Assembly (NCBI GenBank): GCA_963556195.1 | Contig: OY744519.1 | Span: 39,191,301-39,255,300, forward strand | Source: Sepiola atlantica | Lineage: Eukaryota; Mollusca; Cephalopoda; Sepiida; Sepiolidae | Direction: 5' to 3' | DNA length: 64,000 nucleotides | Shown: one piece after another, positions 1-10,288 of the stretch | How the letters are laid out: each line of letters begins with the position of its first letter | How positions within the stretch are numbered: position 1 is the stretch's first letter | Position numbers and translations under genes: made by a program | Notes under the pieces: model-generated | What the model saw: the letters and a program-made list of their open reading frames with translations, nothing else | The model's database searches: none | What the model was told of the DNA's origin: nothing

Positions 1-1164
1 AGTATTAAAATATTGCATACGTTACATTAGTCGTATCATTTTTGCGTACCGAATGTATATATTATAACCCAAGCAACGCTTTATTATGACAGAGCACTCG
101 GTAAAAGCAAATTCAAAAGATATGATGTAGATGAATAAACAATACTGCAACATTAATATTCATACACTCCACACTTGAACAAATGTGCCTCATGTTCAGC
201 TGAACGAAATAAAAATCGTACGAACTATTTCTTCACCAGATTATTACCTTAACATAGATTCAATATTCACATAATAATGCAGACTTCATAAAATACATCC
301 TTGTGATTACAACCTAAAGCACAGCAGCCAACCAACGTAAGAAAAAGGGTCTACAGGATCTCCAAACATAGTCTAATAAGGACATAGGATTAGTATTGCG
401 ATTTGAATATGAGCCTATATATACATATGTTGTATGGATGTTACTTTACAGATACCTATTCTCACAATCAGAGCAACATATAACCTACATTATTTACCCC
501 CCCTGCCCGTGCACTTAACATCTCTAAACGTTGAAGAATATTACCACCTGCCATTACACCCTTCGAACGCCTCATCTTTACTTTCTAATCCTCACTTATA
601 TGCATTGATCTGCCACATTGTTAATAACCATACCCACCAGTCCTAGCTTCTTAAAATACATATCTGACCCGAGTCTCTATTATGCTGTTAACGTTCTCTG
701 TCTGTAGGAATAAAAAGCTGACACATACCGTGAGTGATGGCAATAACATTAATGAGACAGGCTGTATTTACTTGTTTCATTCGTGCGGAGACGAGGGAAG
801 GCACAAATAGCAACGACCAGGATATTTACAAGTGACCCCTTATATTCGTTTATATTAATTAGATAATGATCAAAAATATAAACCAAAAAACAAATGAATA
901 AATACACATTTAAAAAGAAAAAAGCTATAAATAGAAAATAATCTGCATACTAAAAGCAAATACATCAATAAAAGTGTATTAATTTAAACTCAACAAAGAT
1001 TACTTTGATCGCACTATATATATATACTGTAGAATATATGTATTTTAATATCTGGCATTCGCCAATTTAAAGAACAGCGTCACACATTCGTAATCCAAAA
1101 GAGGATGTTTTTCCCACAATAAATTGAGACTGAAGGCAAGTTTGATTTGTAATTAAAAGTCATG
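1..1164. other. AT-rich sequence without recognisable genes
   Basis: No open frame here resembles a known family. The longest frame, about 70 codons at 434-646, has no motif and ordinary AT-rich composition. I see no repeat copy shared with the rest of the window. The stretch runs into an (AAT)n microsatellite at its right end. Confidence 0.6.
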
Positions 1165-1213
1165 CTAATAATAATAATAATAACAATAATAATAATAATA
1201 ATGATAATAATAA
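1165..1213. repeat. (AAT)n microsatellite, left part
   Basis: Interrupted AAT/ATG repeats end exactly where the 5' LTR of the first LTR element begins. The same AAT motif resumes directly after the 3' LTR at 4192, so this is the left half of a microsatellite split by the insertion. Confidence 0.85.
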
Positions 1214-1437
1214 TGATATGGTGCTGTACCTACCTACAGAGAACTAATGGACTCGTCCACCTTATAAATACGGGAAGCACGTGACAATTGTTCTCTTCTT
1301 CCCAGGCAAACCAGCAATGGCGGTTGAGAGCAACATCTCCTTGTAATATCTTTATTTCTATTATATAATATATACCTTTGTTCATTTAAACCATGTGTTC
1401 CTGTGTCATTTATTCAGCTTTACCCAGGTCCACAACA
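1214..1437 (+). repeat. 5' LTR of Gypsy-1
   Basis: Matches 3968-4191 over its whole length. Mismatches are one at the third base and three in the AT-rich part near 1351-1357. A TATA-box-like TATAAATA lies at 1263-1270 and is the likely promoter core. No AATAAA polyadenylation signal is obvious. Confidence 0.92.
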
Positions 1438-1439
1438 AA

Positions 1440-1460
1440 TGGCGACGAGGCAATTCGAAC
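1440..1460 (+). promoter_or_regulatory. Primer-binding site, tRNA-Ser(GCU) type
   Basis: The sequence two bases after the LTR starts TGGCGACGAGG. This is the exact reverse complement of the last 11 nt (with CCA) of metazoan tRNA-Ser(GCU). It continues after a short gap into ATTCGAAC, which would pair with the T-loop region of the same tRNA. The tRNA sequence is from general knowledge; the match was made by eye. Confidence 0.7.
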
Positions 1461-2457
1461 TCTTGGGTCAAAAAACTGAAAATACCACGTGAAAAGGCAC
1501 TCACACAGTTAATGCAGGAAACCGCACGCAAAAAAAAAAACAAAAAAACAAAACAAAGGTTTTTGCCGTACGGTCGAGAGAAGAAGAGAGAACTCAACTG
1601 AAATAAAAAAAACACGTTGAATTCTTAAGTGCGAGAAAATTGTTTTCTTTTAAGAAAAAGAAAACTGAAATAGACATGTGCTCTAAGTTTTAAAACTGCT
1701 TATCGAAAAAAAAAACAGCTTGAAATTGGGTGCGCGTTCCTCTAGTTTGGGAAAACTAGTTAAAAAACAAAAAACAAACAAAAACAACTGAAATTGAATG
1801 CGCGTTTTTTTTCTCTGGGTTGGAAAACTAAAAACACAAAACAAAAGAAATACCGAACACGAAGGAAGCAAGTATTGTTTTTTTTTAGACGAACGTCACA
1901 GCGAGTTTTTTTTTTTACGAACACACACAAAAAAAATGAAACCGACACAACGTGCTTCATTTTAAAAACAGATAAGAAACAAAAACATGAAATGAACACA
2001 CGTGCGTTACTCCATAAAAAAATGACGCACGATAAAAAAAGGTCAGTTTTATTTTCTCTCTCTCTTTTCCGACTTGTACTGAAATATTTTAAAATGCAGA
2101 AAGAATTAATTGTGAAACAGATTTTTTTTTCTCTTCGTTAAAATTAAAAACGTGTATAAGAAAAGAACATTACATAATTTTTTCATAACTAAAAGGGCGT
2201 CTTGCAAACGCTAATTTAAAGAAAAGAACTTTTTATAAATTCATTAAATAACGAGAAAATATTAATTTTCAAAATAAAAAAATAAAAAAATAAGTTAATA
2301 TACGCGTATATAGAGAAAAGGAAAAGTTTCATAATCTTTTCATAATTAAAAACGGCGCCTAGCAAACGCTAATTTAAAGAAAATAACTCTTATAAAATCA
2401 TAAGATAATAAGAAAATATTAATTTTCTAAATAAAATCAGAAACTAAATGGTTGAAT
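1461..2457 (+). other. Long A-rich leader of Gypsy-1 with degenerate internal repeats
   Basis: About 1 kb lies between the primer-binding site and the gag start. It is dominated by A-runs on the plus strand. It holds many degenerate copies of a short module of the form (c)tGAAAT..A-rich..CACGTGCGTT, near 1476, 1597, 1666, 1720, 1787, 1846, 1936 and 1986. It also holds a roughly 155-bp imperfect tandem duplication, with parallel blocks at about 2182-2275 and 2337-2433, both containing the string GCAAACGCTAATTTAAAGAA. The open frames here are short and low-complexity and I do not regard them as genes. Confidence 0.65.
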
Positions 2458-2583
2458 ATGGAAGATATTAAGAATATAATCGCCGAACTAACGAAATTCC
2501 AAACTTCCCAGCAACAACAAACTGAGGAAAGATTTCAAAAGCTTTTATTACAACAGAACCAAAATATTTTATTACAACTTTAA
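2458..2583 (+). pseudogene. gag amino-terminal remnant (41 codons)
   Basis: An ATG-initiated frame encodes a short Gln-rich peptide starting MEDIKNIIAEL and ending at TAA 2581-2583. A Gln-rich coiled-coil-like start is usual for gag of this type of gypsy element. Capsid and nucleocapsid parts are absent: the next recognisable coding sequence, one base later and in another frame, is the end of RNase H. The break is best explained by a large internal deletion with its junction near 2585-2600. Confidence 0.6.
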
Positions 2584-2584
2584 A

Positions 2585-3935
2585 ATGCAACATTTGCATT
2601 CAAATAAAATCTATCATGCAGATGGATTGTCGAGATTAGTGCCAAAACAGAGAGAGACTCTAGAAGACACAGTGATTGCGTCTCTTCAAACAGAAGGAGA
2701 TTTTAAAGAGATTTTGTGCAACGCAGTGAGAGAGCTCCCGGTGACACTATACGAGATAAAAAAAGAAGCTCAAGAGGATGAATTTATCACCAGAACAAAA
2801 ATGAAATTGGTAGATAAGGATTTACACGCGGCAAAGAGTTTCTTACTCTGTGATGACGTACTCATGCATAACGAAAGGGTGTCATCCCAGAAAAACTACG
2901 AAAGCAAATTCTGAAAGAACTTCATGTTGGCCATCCAGGGATAACCAGGATGAAGGGTTAATGAGGAGTTTTGTGTACTGGCCAGGTATGGACAATGACA
3001 TTGAAAAAGCAGTAAAGCTTTGTAAAGGGTGTGCCTTAGCGGCAAAATCACCGCATATAAAGCATAGCCCATGGCCAAAGACCGACCGTCCGTGGGAAAG
3101 AATTCACGTGGATTTCGCGGGACCATTGGAAGGATTTTACTACTTAATCGTAGTCGACAGTTTTTCAAAGTGGCCCGAGGTACTACGTTGCCAGAGTCCC
3201 ACGTCAGAGGTTACGATAAGATTCCTACATGAACTATTTGCCCGTTTTGGGGTAGTGGATTGTTTGGTGAGTGATAATGGGACGCAGTTCACGTCATCAG
3301 ATTTTGAGGAGTTCTGCGCGACGTTTCAAATCAGACATATAACGACGCCCCCGTATCATCCTAGGTCAAACGGCCAGGCGGAACGCTTCGTAGACACATT
3401 AAAAAGAGCATTAAAAAAGGCCGGTGATACTCCTAAGGAGAAGGCTTTACAACAATTCTTACAAGTATATAGAATTACAAAAAACATGAACATAGCATCA
3501 TCATTATCCCCCGCAGAGATGATGTTTGCGCGGAATGTGAAATCCGTGTTTGATAAATTATTACCTAAACATAATAATTATGACCGAATCTCTACGGTAC
3601 CGAAGAAAAAATACAACCCAGGAGATATGGTATATTTTAAGATGTTCAAAAACAATGCATCGTTCTGGGAACCCGGTACAATTGAAAAGAGGATCGAATC
3701 GATGGGCTATATCATAAAAGGACCACGGTTCTCGCATAAGAGACATCTAAATCAGATCAGAAAAAGACTGTCAGATGACACTGACAGCGCCCCACAAGGA
3801 GAAGACGTGATGGACGTGATATATGACACATTCAACTTACTAGCACCCCAGGTTGTCACACGTAAACGACAACCAAAAAGAAAACGAATGGCTCCGGACT
3901 TCCTAGAGATAGATCCGAAAAGGAAACGTTATTAA
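2585..3935 (+). pseudogene. pol remnant: RNase H tail plus integrase
   Basis: Starts with the typical RNase H ending (HADGLSRL), then a linker, the integrase HHCC zinc domain and the catalytic core. Two frameshifts interrupt the zinc domain: near 2877 (frame 2 to frame 1) and near 2957 (frame 1 to frame 3). From about 2958 to 3935 the frame is open. In the frame numbered from 2850 the catalytic triad is D88 (HVDFAGP), D142 (SDNGTQF) and E178 (SNGQAE), with the usual 35-residue spacing between the second Asp and the Glu. A basic tail (KRKRMAPDF..KRKRY) ends the protein about 30 bp before the 3' LTR. Reverse transcriptase and protease are missing, so this copy could move only with help. Confidence 0.9.
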
Positions 3936-3957
3936 GACTCCTGAGGAGGTAAGGCTT

Positions 3958-3967
3958 GGAAGGGGGG
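3958..3967 (+). promoter_or_regulatory. Polypurine tract of Gypsy-1
   Basis: GGAAGGGGGG directly precedes the TG that starts the 3' LTR, the expected site and composition for plus-strand DNA priming. Confidence 0.75.
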
Positions 3968-4191
3968 TGTTATGGTGCTGTACCTACCTACAGAGAACTA
4001 ATGGACTCGTCCACCTTATAAATACGGGAAGCACGTGACAATTGTTCTCTTCTTCCCAGGCAAACCAGCAATGGCGGTTGAGAGCAACATCTCCTTGTAA
4101 TATCTTTCTTTTAATTATATAATATATACCTTTGTTCATTTAAACCATGTGTTCCTGTGTCATTTATTCAGCTTTACCCAGGTCCACAACA
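3968..4191 (+). repeat. 3' LTR of Gypsy-1
   Basis: Begins TGTTATGG and ends CCACAACA. The TATA-like box is at 4017-4024. It is followed at once by (AAT)n, the right half of the interrupted microsatellite. Confidence 0.92.

Positions 4192-4263
<72 letters not shown>
4192..4263. repeat. (AAT)n microsatellite, right part
   Basis: About 23 nearly uninterrupted AAT units after the 3' LTR; counterpart of 1165-1213. Repeat-encoded poly-Ile frames are meaningless. Confidence 0.9.
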
Positions 4264-4484
4264 TGGAACGCTAGGAACCATAACGAAAAGCCACCATAAA
4301 TGGCTTAAACAGATTGACGAGACAATTTCTTTTCAAATTCTACAAAAGGTTTGTCTGTAAAAAACTACGAAAGTGTTAAGGTACAGTTTGAATGTCTAAG
4401 GTAGAAGGAATTAACTTGATGTTCAAATAAATAAACTCAAACTAAACGCATCCAAAAGTTTGAGACTACTATGATATAAAATAT

Positions 4485-4680
4485 ATAATAATAATGTTAA
4501 TAATAATGCTAATACTAATGCTTATAATAATAATAATGATGATAATAATAATAATAATAATAATAAAAATAATATTAATAAATAAATATGATGATAATAA
4601 TTATAAAAAAAAAATAATAATGATAATACTACTACTACTACTACTAATAATAATAATAATAAAAATAATAACATAAAAAG
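4485..4680. repeat. Compound trinucleotide repeat (AAT/ATG/TAC)
   Basis: Interrupted AAT, ATG and TAC/TACT units over nearly 200 bp. The preceding 220 bp (4264-4484) is unique AT-rich sequence with nothing recognised. Confidence 0.8.
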
Positions 4681-4914
4681 TAAAGTAGAAAACAGAAGCA
4701 GAAAATAAACATTTCACGTATTGATTTGTCTTACATTGCTTTCGATCCTGCTTTCGATTATGCTTATAGCATAAACACCACGCATTGTAATCGCCTTCTT
4801 TAAATCGTTAGTTAGGTATCTAATAAATATACTCCTGAATTAATTAATTGTTTGTTATAAATTTTTGAATGTATATTTTAAGCGTAGGATCCTATATGTT
4901 ATCTATATATTGTT

Positions 4915-5400
4915 TAATTTAGTTTTACGAAAGGGGTGTAAAAAAGGGGGAAACACTTCATTAAAATCCAGATACCTCCGATATAAGTGTACTTTTAACT
5001 ATATATATATAACATATTAATTAATAAATATTCCGCAATGATATTTTTGTTGATGGTGTTAAATGAATTTAAGGAGGGAAATGTGCACAATCTCTCATTT
5101 GAAAATTCAGATGCATCAGAGTTTCATTGATTTTGTATCTAGTAGGATTCCCTGAATTTAATTTCCTTCTTAAAGTCCATTAAGTTGTAACTTTTAATTT
5201 CAGACATTATCTAGTATAAAAAATATGTAATGTTGTTATTACCATTAGAAAATAAATGTAACACAACATTTTTAGAATTAATTATATCTTGATTTCGATC
5301 ATCGTAAGGGGGCATGTAATTAGTGCAAAACTGTCTCGACGAATTCATTTTACACGTCTTTCGGCGAATATTATTCTATTATATTTATAAACTTGGGTAA
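4915..5400. repeat. Degenerate interspersed repeat, copy 1
   Basis: Colinear with 5780-6255 over roughly 480 bp. Shared landmarks occur in the same order: an A/G-rich AAAGGGG-AAA block followed by an ATACCTC block, a CCTGAATTT..TTTCCTTCTT..GTTAAGT-like block, and a CGTAAGGG..CAT..TTAGTGCAAA block. No coding capacity is seen. Family unknown. Strand is undetermined. Confidence 0.6.
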
Positions 5401-5779
5401 ATGTATATGTTTCTATATTTGTCGGTACACGATTCACTCTCAAACGAATCAACAGCTTGTTATGAATGTTGAAACACCTCTGCTAGACGTAATGAGGTCC
5501 ATCACTATAACCATCAGCGTGTTTGATAACTCTTAGGTAAGGAACCCCTCGATGGCTTCCGACACTTTATTGGTGACTGCCTTCAAGGGTTGTGTTGTCA
5601 TAGTCGCCACGCTATGAACCTCGGGTTGCCGACGCTATTTGCCAAGAGCTAGCTGTACACATGGAACATATGGTATTCTACAATGGTCACTACTCAAGTA
5701 CTGCCAGGCTCAACGTTCATTACATTTGCTTATCTAATGGGAGCAAGTGTATCAACGTAATATAGACTATATTATTTTA
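5401..5779. other. Spacer between the two degenerate repeats
   Basis: Includes a block of more balanced composition (about 5450-5760) that differs from the AT-rich flanks but has no open frame or motif I can name. It may be part of another decayed repeat. Confidence 0.4.
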
Positions 5780-6255
5780 TTTTAGTTTCATGAAAACGAG
5801 GTAAAAACAGGGTCGAACTGTTTCTAAAAACCAAATACCTCTTATGTGTTTTTTTATATTTCACAATCTGTATTAGTAATAAATTATAAATATTCCCTAA
5901 CTTTTAAATTTCAGTCTATTTGAAACGGGTTTTCAGAAAGGGACATTGTATGCCTCTCTGTTTAAAAATTCAAACCTATCAGATTTATATTATATTTTAT
6001 GCATAGTCATTAGACACTAATGAACCTAAATAACCTGAATTTCACTTTCTTTTAAGCTTCGTTAAGTACACGTTTAAAATCTTCAACTTAAAAAAATACA
6101 AACTATGTAATGGATTTTGATATAAAGTCTCTAGACGTAAAATTTAGTATAATTTTGTATTTACTTTATTCGTCGTAAGGGACATTAAATTGGTGCAAAT
6201 CTGTTCTGTTCACGGAATATATTTTACCCATTATGGGACGGATATTTTAAAGTAT
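5780..6255. repeat. Degenerate interspersed repeat, copy 2
   Basis: Second copy of the repeat at 4915-5400, offset about 870 bp, in the same orientation. Its right end runs into the short (AT)n where LINE A is inserted. Confidence 0.6.
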
Positions 6256-6299
6256 ATATATATATATATTATATTGGCATCCTTCAGTCGCAACGACTA

Positions 6300-7088
6300 T
6301 TGATCAGCGCCGTGTCGGGATCTTGTTTGTGTGCATCTTTTTGTGTTACTGTAGAGACCAATTATTGACTTGCATGGTCTACTAAACTCTTGACATACGA
6401 AAGCTGTTGCGCAATGTGTCACCTCGGCTTGTTGGTATGCCTGTAGGTTGGCTCATCTCCTAGCTCTCTTCGCAGCGTTGTCATCGTGGAGGGTCTTCTC
6501 ACTGATGATCATTCCCTGGCGTATCTGTTTCCTCCAGGAAGGTCTGTCAGCTGCAGAGGCTTCCCATGTATTAATGTCAATTGAGCAAGCCTTCATATCT
6601 TGCTTGCATACATCGTTGAAGCGGAGATGGGGACGACCACTTTTTCTTGAACTTAAGGCAAGCTCGCCGTACAGAAGATCTTTAGGGATGCGCCCATCGT
6701 CCATCCTGCACACATGGCCCAGCCAGCGTAGTTGTCGCTCACGCAGTAGGGAGTGGATGGATGGAATGCCTGCTCTTTGCAAAACATCATTGTTATTCAC
6801 TTTGGCCTGCCATGTGAAACCAAGTATCCTACGTAAGCACCTCATATGGAAGACCTGGAGTTTCCTATCCTGTGTTGAGTACGTGGTCCAGGACTCACTC
6901 CCATACAGTAGGACACTGAGAACGCACGCTCTGTAGACGGCCATCTTGGTAGCAGTGGTAAAGTTGCTATTTTCCCAGACTCTTTTAGTTAGTTTAGAGA
7001 GGGTCGTGGATGCCTTACCAATCCTTTTGTTGAGCTCCACTTCAAATGAGAGGAGTTCTGAATCAGTGGAGCCTAAGTACTGGAACGA
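6300..7088 (-). pseudogene. LINE A ORF2 C-terminal region
   Basis: Open from about 7040 to 6453. It contains the conserved thumb/C-terminal signature of the family: RIGKASTTLSKL, LLYGSESWTTY, LRRILGFTWQ, RWLGHVCRMDDGRIPKDLL. It is out of frame with the upstream RT; the shift lies near 7085. Beyond 6453, in another frame, a decayed C-C-type finger motif (CKSIIGLYSNTKRC) ends at a TAG near 6300, matching the terminal finger that is better preserved in LINE C. Confidence 0.85.
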
Positions 7089-8868
7089 CCTCCAATGGTG
7101 TACCTGGGATTGAAATGCTGGGTAGGTAGGTGGTTGCTTGTCCCATAACTTGGGGTTTCTTCTGGCTGATGGTTAGGCCGAACAGGCGGTAAGCCTCAGC
7201 AAACCTGTCCATAAGTCTTTGGAGAATATCTTCCTGATGCGATGCTATGGCTGCATCATCGGCAAACAGCATGTCCCTGATCTGGACCGACCTGATCTTA
7301 GTCTTGGAACGGAGCCTGACGATGTTGAAGAGACTACCATCAGATCTGAAGTGAAGGTAAATACCATCCGCTGTGTTTTTGAAAGCATACTTCAGGAGTA
7401 TGGCGGAGAAGATGCCGAAGAGTGTCGGGGCCAACGCACAGCCTTGTCTGACACCGCTCTTCACCCCAAATCCAATAGACATGTCGCTATTTAACTGTAC
7501 AGTGCTCATCATGCCATCGTGAAAGGATCTTATGATGCTGAGGAGTTTTGGTGGGCATCCGATTAGTGGGAGGATCTTGAATAGACCGTCTCTGCTCCCG
7601 AGATCTAACGCCTCGGTCAGATCTATGAAGGCGAAATACAGAGGCTGGTTTTACTCTCTACACTTCTCTTGCAGCTGGCGTAGGGAGAAGATCATATCGA
7701 TAGTTGATCTATCTGAACGAAACCCGCATTGAGATTCCGGGTAAATTCGATCGGCAAGAACCTGCAGTCGTAGTAGTACTATGCGTGCGAATTGCTTGCC
7801 AACGAATCTCAACAGTGAGATACCGCGGAAGTTGTTGCACTCACTGCGGTCCCCTTTGTGTTTGTACAGGGTGCTGATGTTTGCGTCTCTCATGTCGCGA
7901 GGCACTGTAGCTTCTCTCCAGCACTGTAACAAAAGGTTATGAAGGGGCTGAAACAGACTAGCTTTTCCACTTTTTAAAACCTGTGCAGGAATATAGTCTT
8001 TTCCTGGGGCTTTTCCAGATAGCAGTCTGTCTCTTGCCCTGGATAGTTCTTCTATGAAAGGCTGCTCGCCGAGCTCATGCATCAGGATAAGACGATCAAT
8101 GGCATCCAGGGCAGACTGATGTACCACATTGACCCTGGAGTCAAGCTCGGAGTAGTGTTCTACCCATCTGTCCAACTGTTTGACTTTGTCTCGTATGTGT
8201 TCACCCGACTTGGATTTCAGTGGTGCTGTTTAGTTGATTATGTGTCCAGTAGCTCTCCTGATCCCATCATACATATTTTTCATGTTGCTTTTATCAGCCG
8301 TCCCATGAATATTCTTGGAGAGGTCTGTCCAGTAGTTGTTCGCAGCTTCTCTGACAGGCTTTTGGACTGCACCTCTCGAAAACCTCAGTGTAGCCAGCGA
8401 TGTAGGAGATGAGTTGGCCTTGTATGAAAGCAAGGATGAACGTTTTGCCTCAATCAGAGGATCGAGGGTAGCAGAATTTGCATCATACCAGGCATTACAT
8501 TTACAACCTGTCCTCCTCCCAAAGGCTTTGAGAGCTGTAGAGTGGGTGTCGTTTTTGAGTGTTTCCCACTGTTCAGATGCAGGTCGACTGTAATCTCCTT
8601 TGAAGGTGGAGGAAAACATCACGTTGAATTCTGCCATGCGGTTTGGGTGTTGAGTCTTGCTAACGTCTATACGCGCAATACCCACCTGTTTAGTGCGGTA
8701 GAAATCTTTGGGTTGAAGTGTTACCTTGCTGCATACTAAGGAATGATCCGTATCACAATCGGCACTATGGTAGGCTCTAGACATCAGGAAATGTTTTAGG
8801 TACCTTCGTCTAGTTATAATGGGATCAAGCATTTGCCAGCGCCCTGACCTGGGATGTCTCCAAGACAC
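7063..8868 (-). pseudogene. LINE A ORF2: endonuclease end, linker and reverse transcriptase
   Basis: One reading frame from 8868 down to 7063 is interrupted by only two nonsense codons, at 8230-8232 and 7651-7653. The first part (WRHPRSGRW, CDTDHSLV) is the end of the endonuclease with its conserved Asp-His pair. The RT palm follows: RGISLL, GFRSDRSTIDMIF, FIDLTEALD, GVRQGCALAPTLF and the catalytic FADD box. The frame ends by a one-base shift near 7085. The two premature stops and the shifts mean no functional product. Confidence 0.88.
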
Positions 8869-9574
8869 CCTGTGATGCGCCTGGCACTAGAAAATGTGTT
8901 GGTAATGCAGAAGTCATTGTAGGCACAGATTTCTAGTAGTCGCTGACCATTATCATTGCATTTACCCACTCCAAAGTTACCGAGGAAGATGTGCCATACA
9001 TCGTTGTCACCACCTACACTCGCATTAAAGTCCCCAAGTATGATCAGGCCCTCATTCTGTGAAAATGCCTTGATGGTATCATCTAGTTAGGTGTAGAAGT
9101 GCTCCTTTGTGTCGTTACGTGCCGCGAGTGTTGAGCCGTACACACACAATAGATAAATTGATCCATCTATGGTGTTTAGACGCATTGACATTAGGCGTCA
9201 GTGGCGGAATCATAGAGTTGTACATTTTGAAGCAGTGAGTTTCTGACTGCAAAACCAACACCATGTTCGCGAACTTCCTCTTCCTTCTGCCCTTGCCAGT
9301 AGAAGGTATAGTCTGATTACCTTAGGCATCCGGAGTCTGCTGAGCGAATTTCTTGTAGTGCAGCAATGTCTACCCTTAGTCTCAGTATCTCGTTGTTGAT
9401 GATAGCAGTTTTTCGGGCATCGGAGATGTTTAGTATGTCAGTAGATATACCAGTCATCATAGTACCGACATTCCAGTTCCCTAGCCTAAATGCTGGTTTC
9501 TTTGTACTTCTTTTGTTTTTGTTTGGTGCAATTGTTTCTGACCACTTGTTTGAATTATGCTGTGCCTTACGCAC
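8869..9574 (-). pseudogene. LINE A ORF2: endonuclease N-terminal part
   Basis: Starts with a basic peptide and the typical RLGNWNVGTM opening, then RVDIAALQEI with the catalytic Glu of exonuclease-endonuclease-phosphatase folds. Further on, in shifted frames, LGDFNASVGGDND (about 9040-8990) supplies the GDFN box. Visible lesions: a TAA in place of a conserved Gln codon at plus-strand 9087-9089 and frameshifts near 9310 and 8858. Confidence 0.82.
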
Positions 9575-10288
9575 CCAGTAAAGCAGGTGGCCAGTGGCGG
9601 GATAGCACCTTACTGCTCAGCTTTATGGCGGGCGGTAGCTGTCCAATGAGGTTAAATAACCTATCCCACCGTCTGGATCGACCCTTGGAACCCAGCTGTA
9701 CGCCAACTGAGCTGTAGGCTTATAACCGGTAACTGTTGCTCCTCTTTTTAGTCCTATACAGATGCATTGCTGAAATTTTCTCTCCAGGGTGCTGGCTAGG
9801 GCAGATGTGTGGAGAGACAGAGTTGCTCAATCGTCAGAATCTCCCTCTCAGTCTTGCTGATGTTGCCTAGAGGAATGGAAGTGTCAGTACGTCCGGCACC
9901 ACGTTGACTGCAGTAGCTGCCAGAGAAGAGCTAAGTACAGTGCTTGTCTTCCTATGGGGCTACACTCCAGATTTTCTGTTGGGATTTACTCTTTTAGTCT
10001 TTAACGAACCAACGAATAACCACAAGGGAGTGGAACTATTTACCCATAGCTGGGGGCCTGTTCATGGGCATCATGACTTATCCACACAATGAGGGGCCTG
10101 GCATGCCGCATGCCTGGGGGCAGACCACCTCCGAGGCTCCTGTAGTTCTGCTTGAGTCTGCAAGGCACTCATTTGACGTATGTCGCCACGCCTAGACTAA
10201 CCAGCGGTGGAGACTATAATAGGACGGTGACGAGCACACAGCACACAGTGCACAACACTTGATGCATCAATAGACCATTACGACACAC
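9575..10288 (-). other. LINE A 5' untranslated region
   Basis: About 700 bp upstream of the endonuclease on the minus strand, of more balanced base composition than the flanks and ending abruptly at an (AT)n tract at 10289. No ORF1 is recognised. It probably contains the internal promoter, but I see no specific element. Confidence 0.5.

Larger units (their letters stand above)
1214..4191 (+). mobile_element. Ty3/gypsy-type LTR retrotransposon, internally deleted (Gypsy-1)
   Basis: Two 224-bp direct repeats with TG...CA ends (1214-1437 and 3968-4191) bound an internal part with a primer-binding site, a long A-rich leader, a 41-codon gag start and an integrase-bearing pol remnant, in the order expected for a plus-strand element. 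By eye the LTRs differ at about four positions (~98% identity), so the insertion is young. Most of gag, the protease, the reverse transcriptase and most of RNase H are absent, making the ~3-kb copy non-autonomous. The target was an (AAT)n tract, so the target-site duplication cannot be read unambiguously, although AATAA fits both sides. Confidence 0.92.
6271..10288 (-). mobile_element. Non-LTR retrotransposon LINE A (endonuclease/RT type), nearly full length
   Basis: Reading the minus strand, the order is 5' UTR (10288-9575), apurinic-type endonuclease (9574 to about 8750), linker, reverse transcriptase (8175-7063), a conserved C-terminal region and a degenerate terminal zinc-finger-like motif, ending near 6272. 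It belongs to the widespread group often annotated 'craniofacial development protein 2-like'; I cannot fix the clade by eye. Both ends abut short (AT)n tracts, consistent with insertion into an (AT)n target. Only a handful of lesions are visible, so the copy is moderately young but inactive. Confidence 0.88.

Noticed and set aside
1395..2141. Overlapping frames of 60-115 codons on both strands in the Gypsy-1 leader
   Set aside because: Lys/Asn- or Phe-rich low-complexity translations of A-runs; no gag motif.
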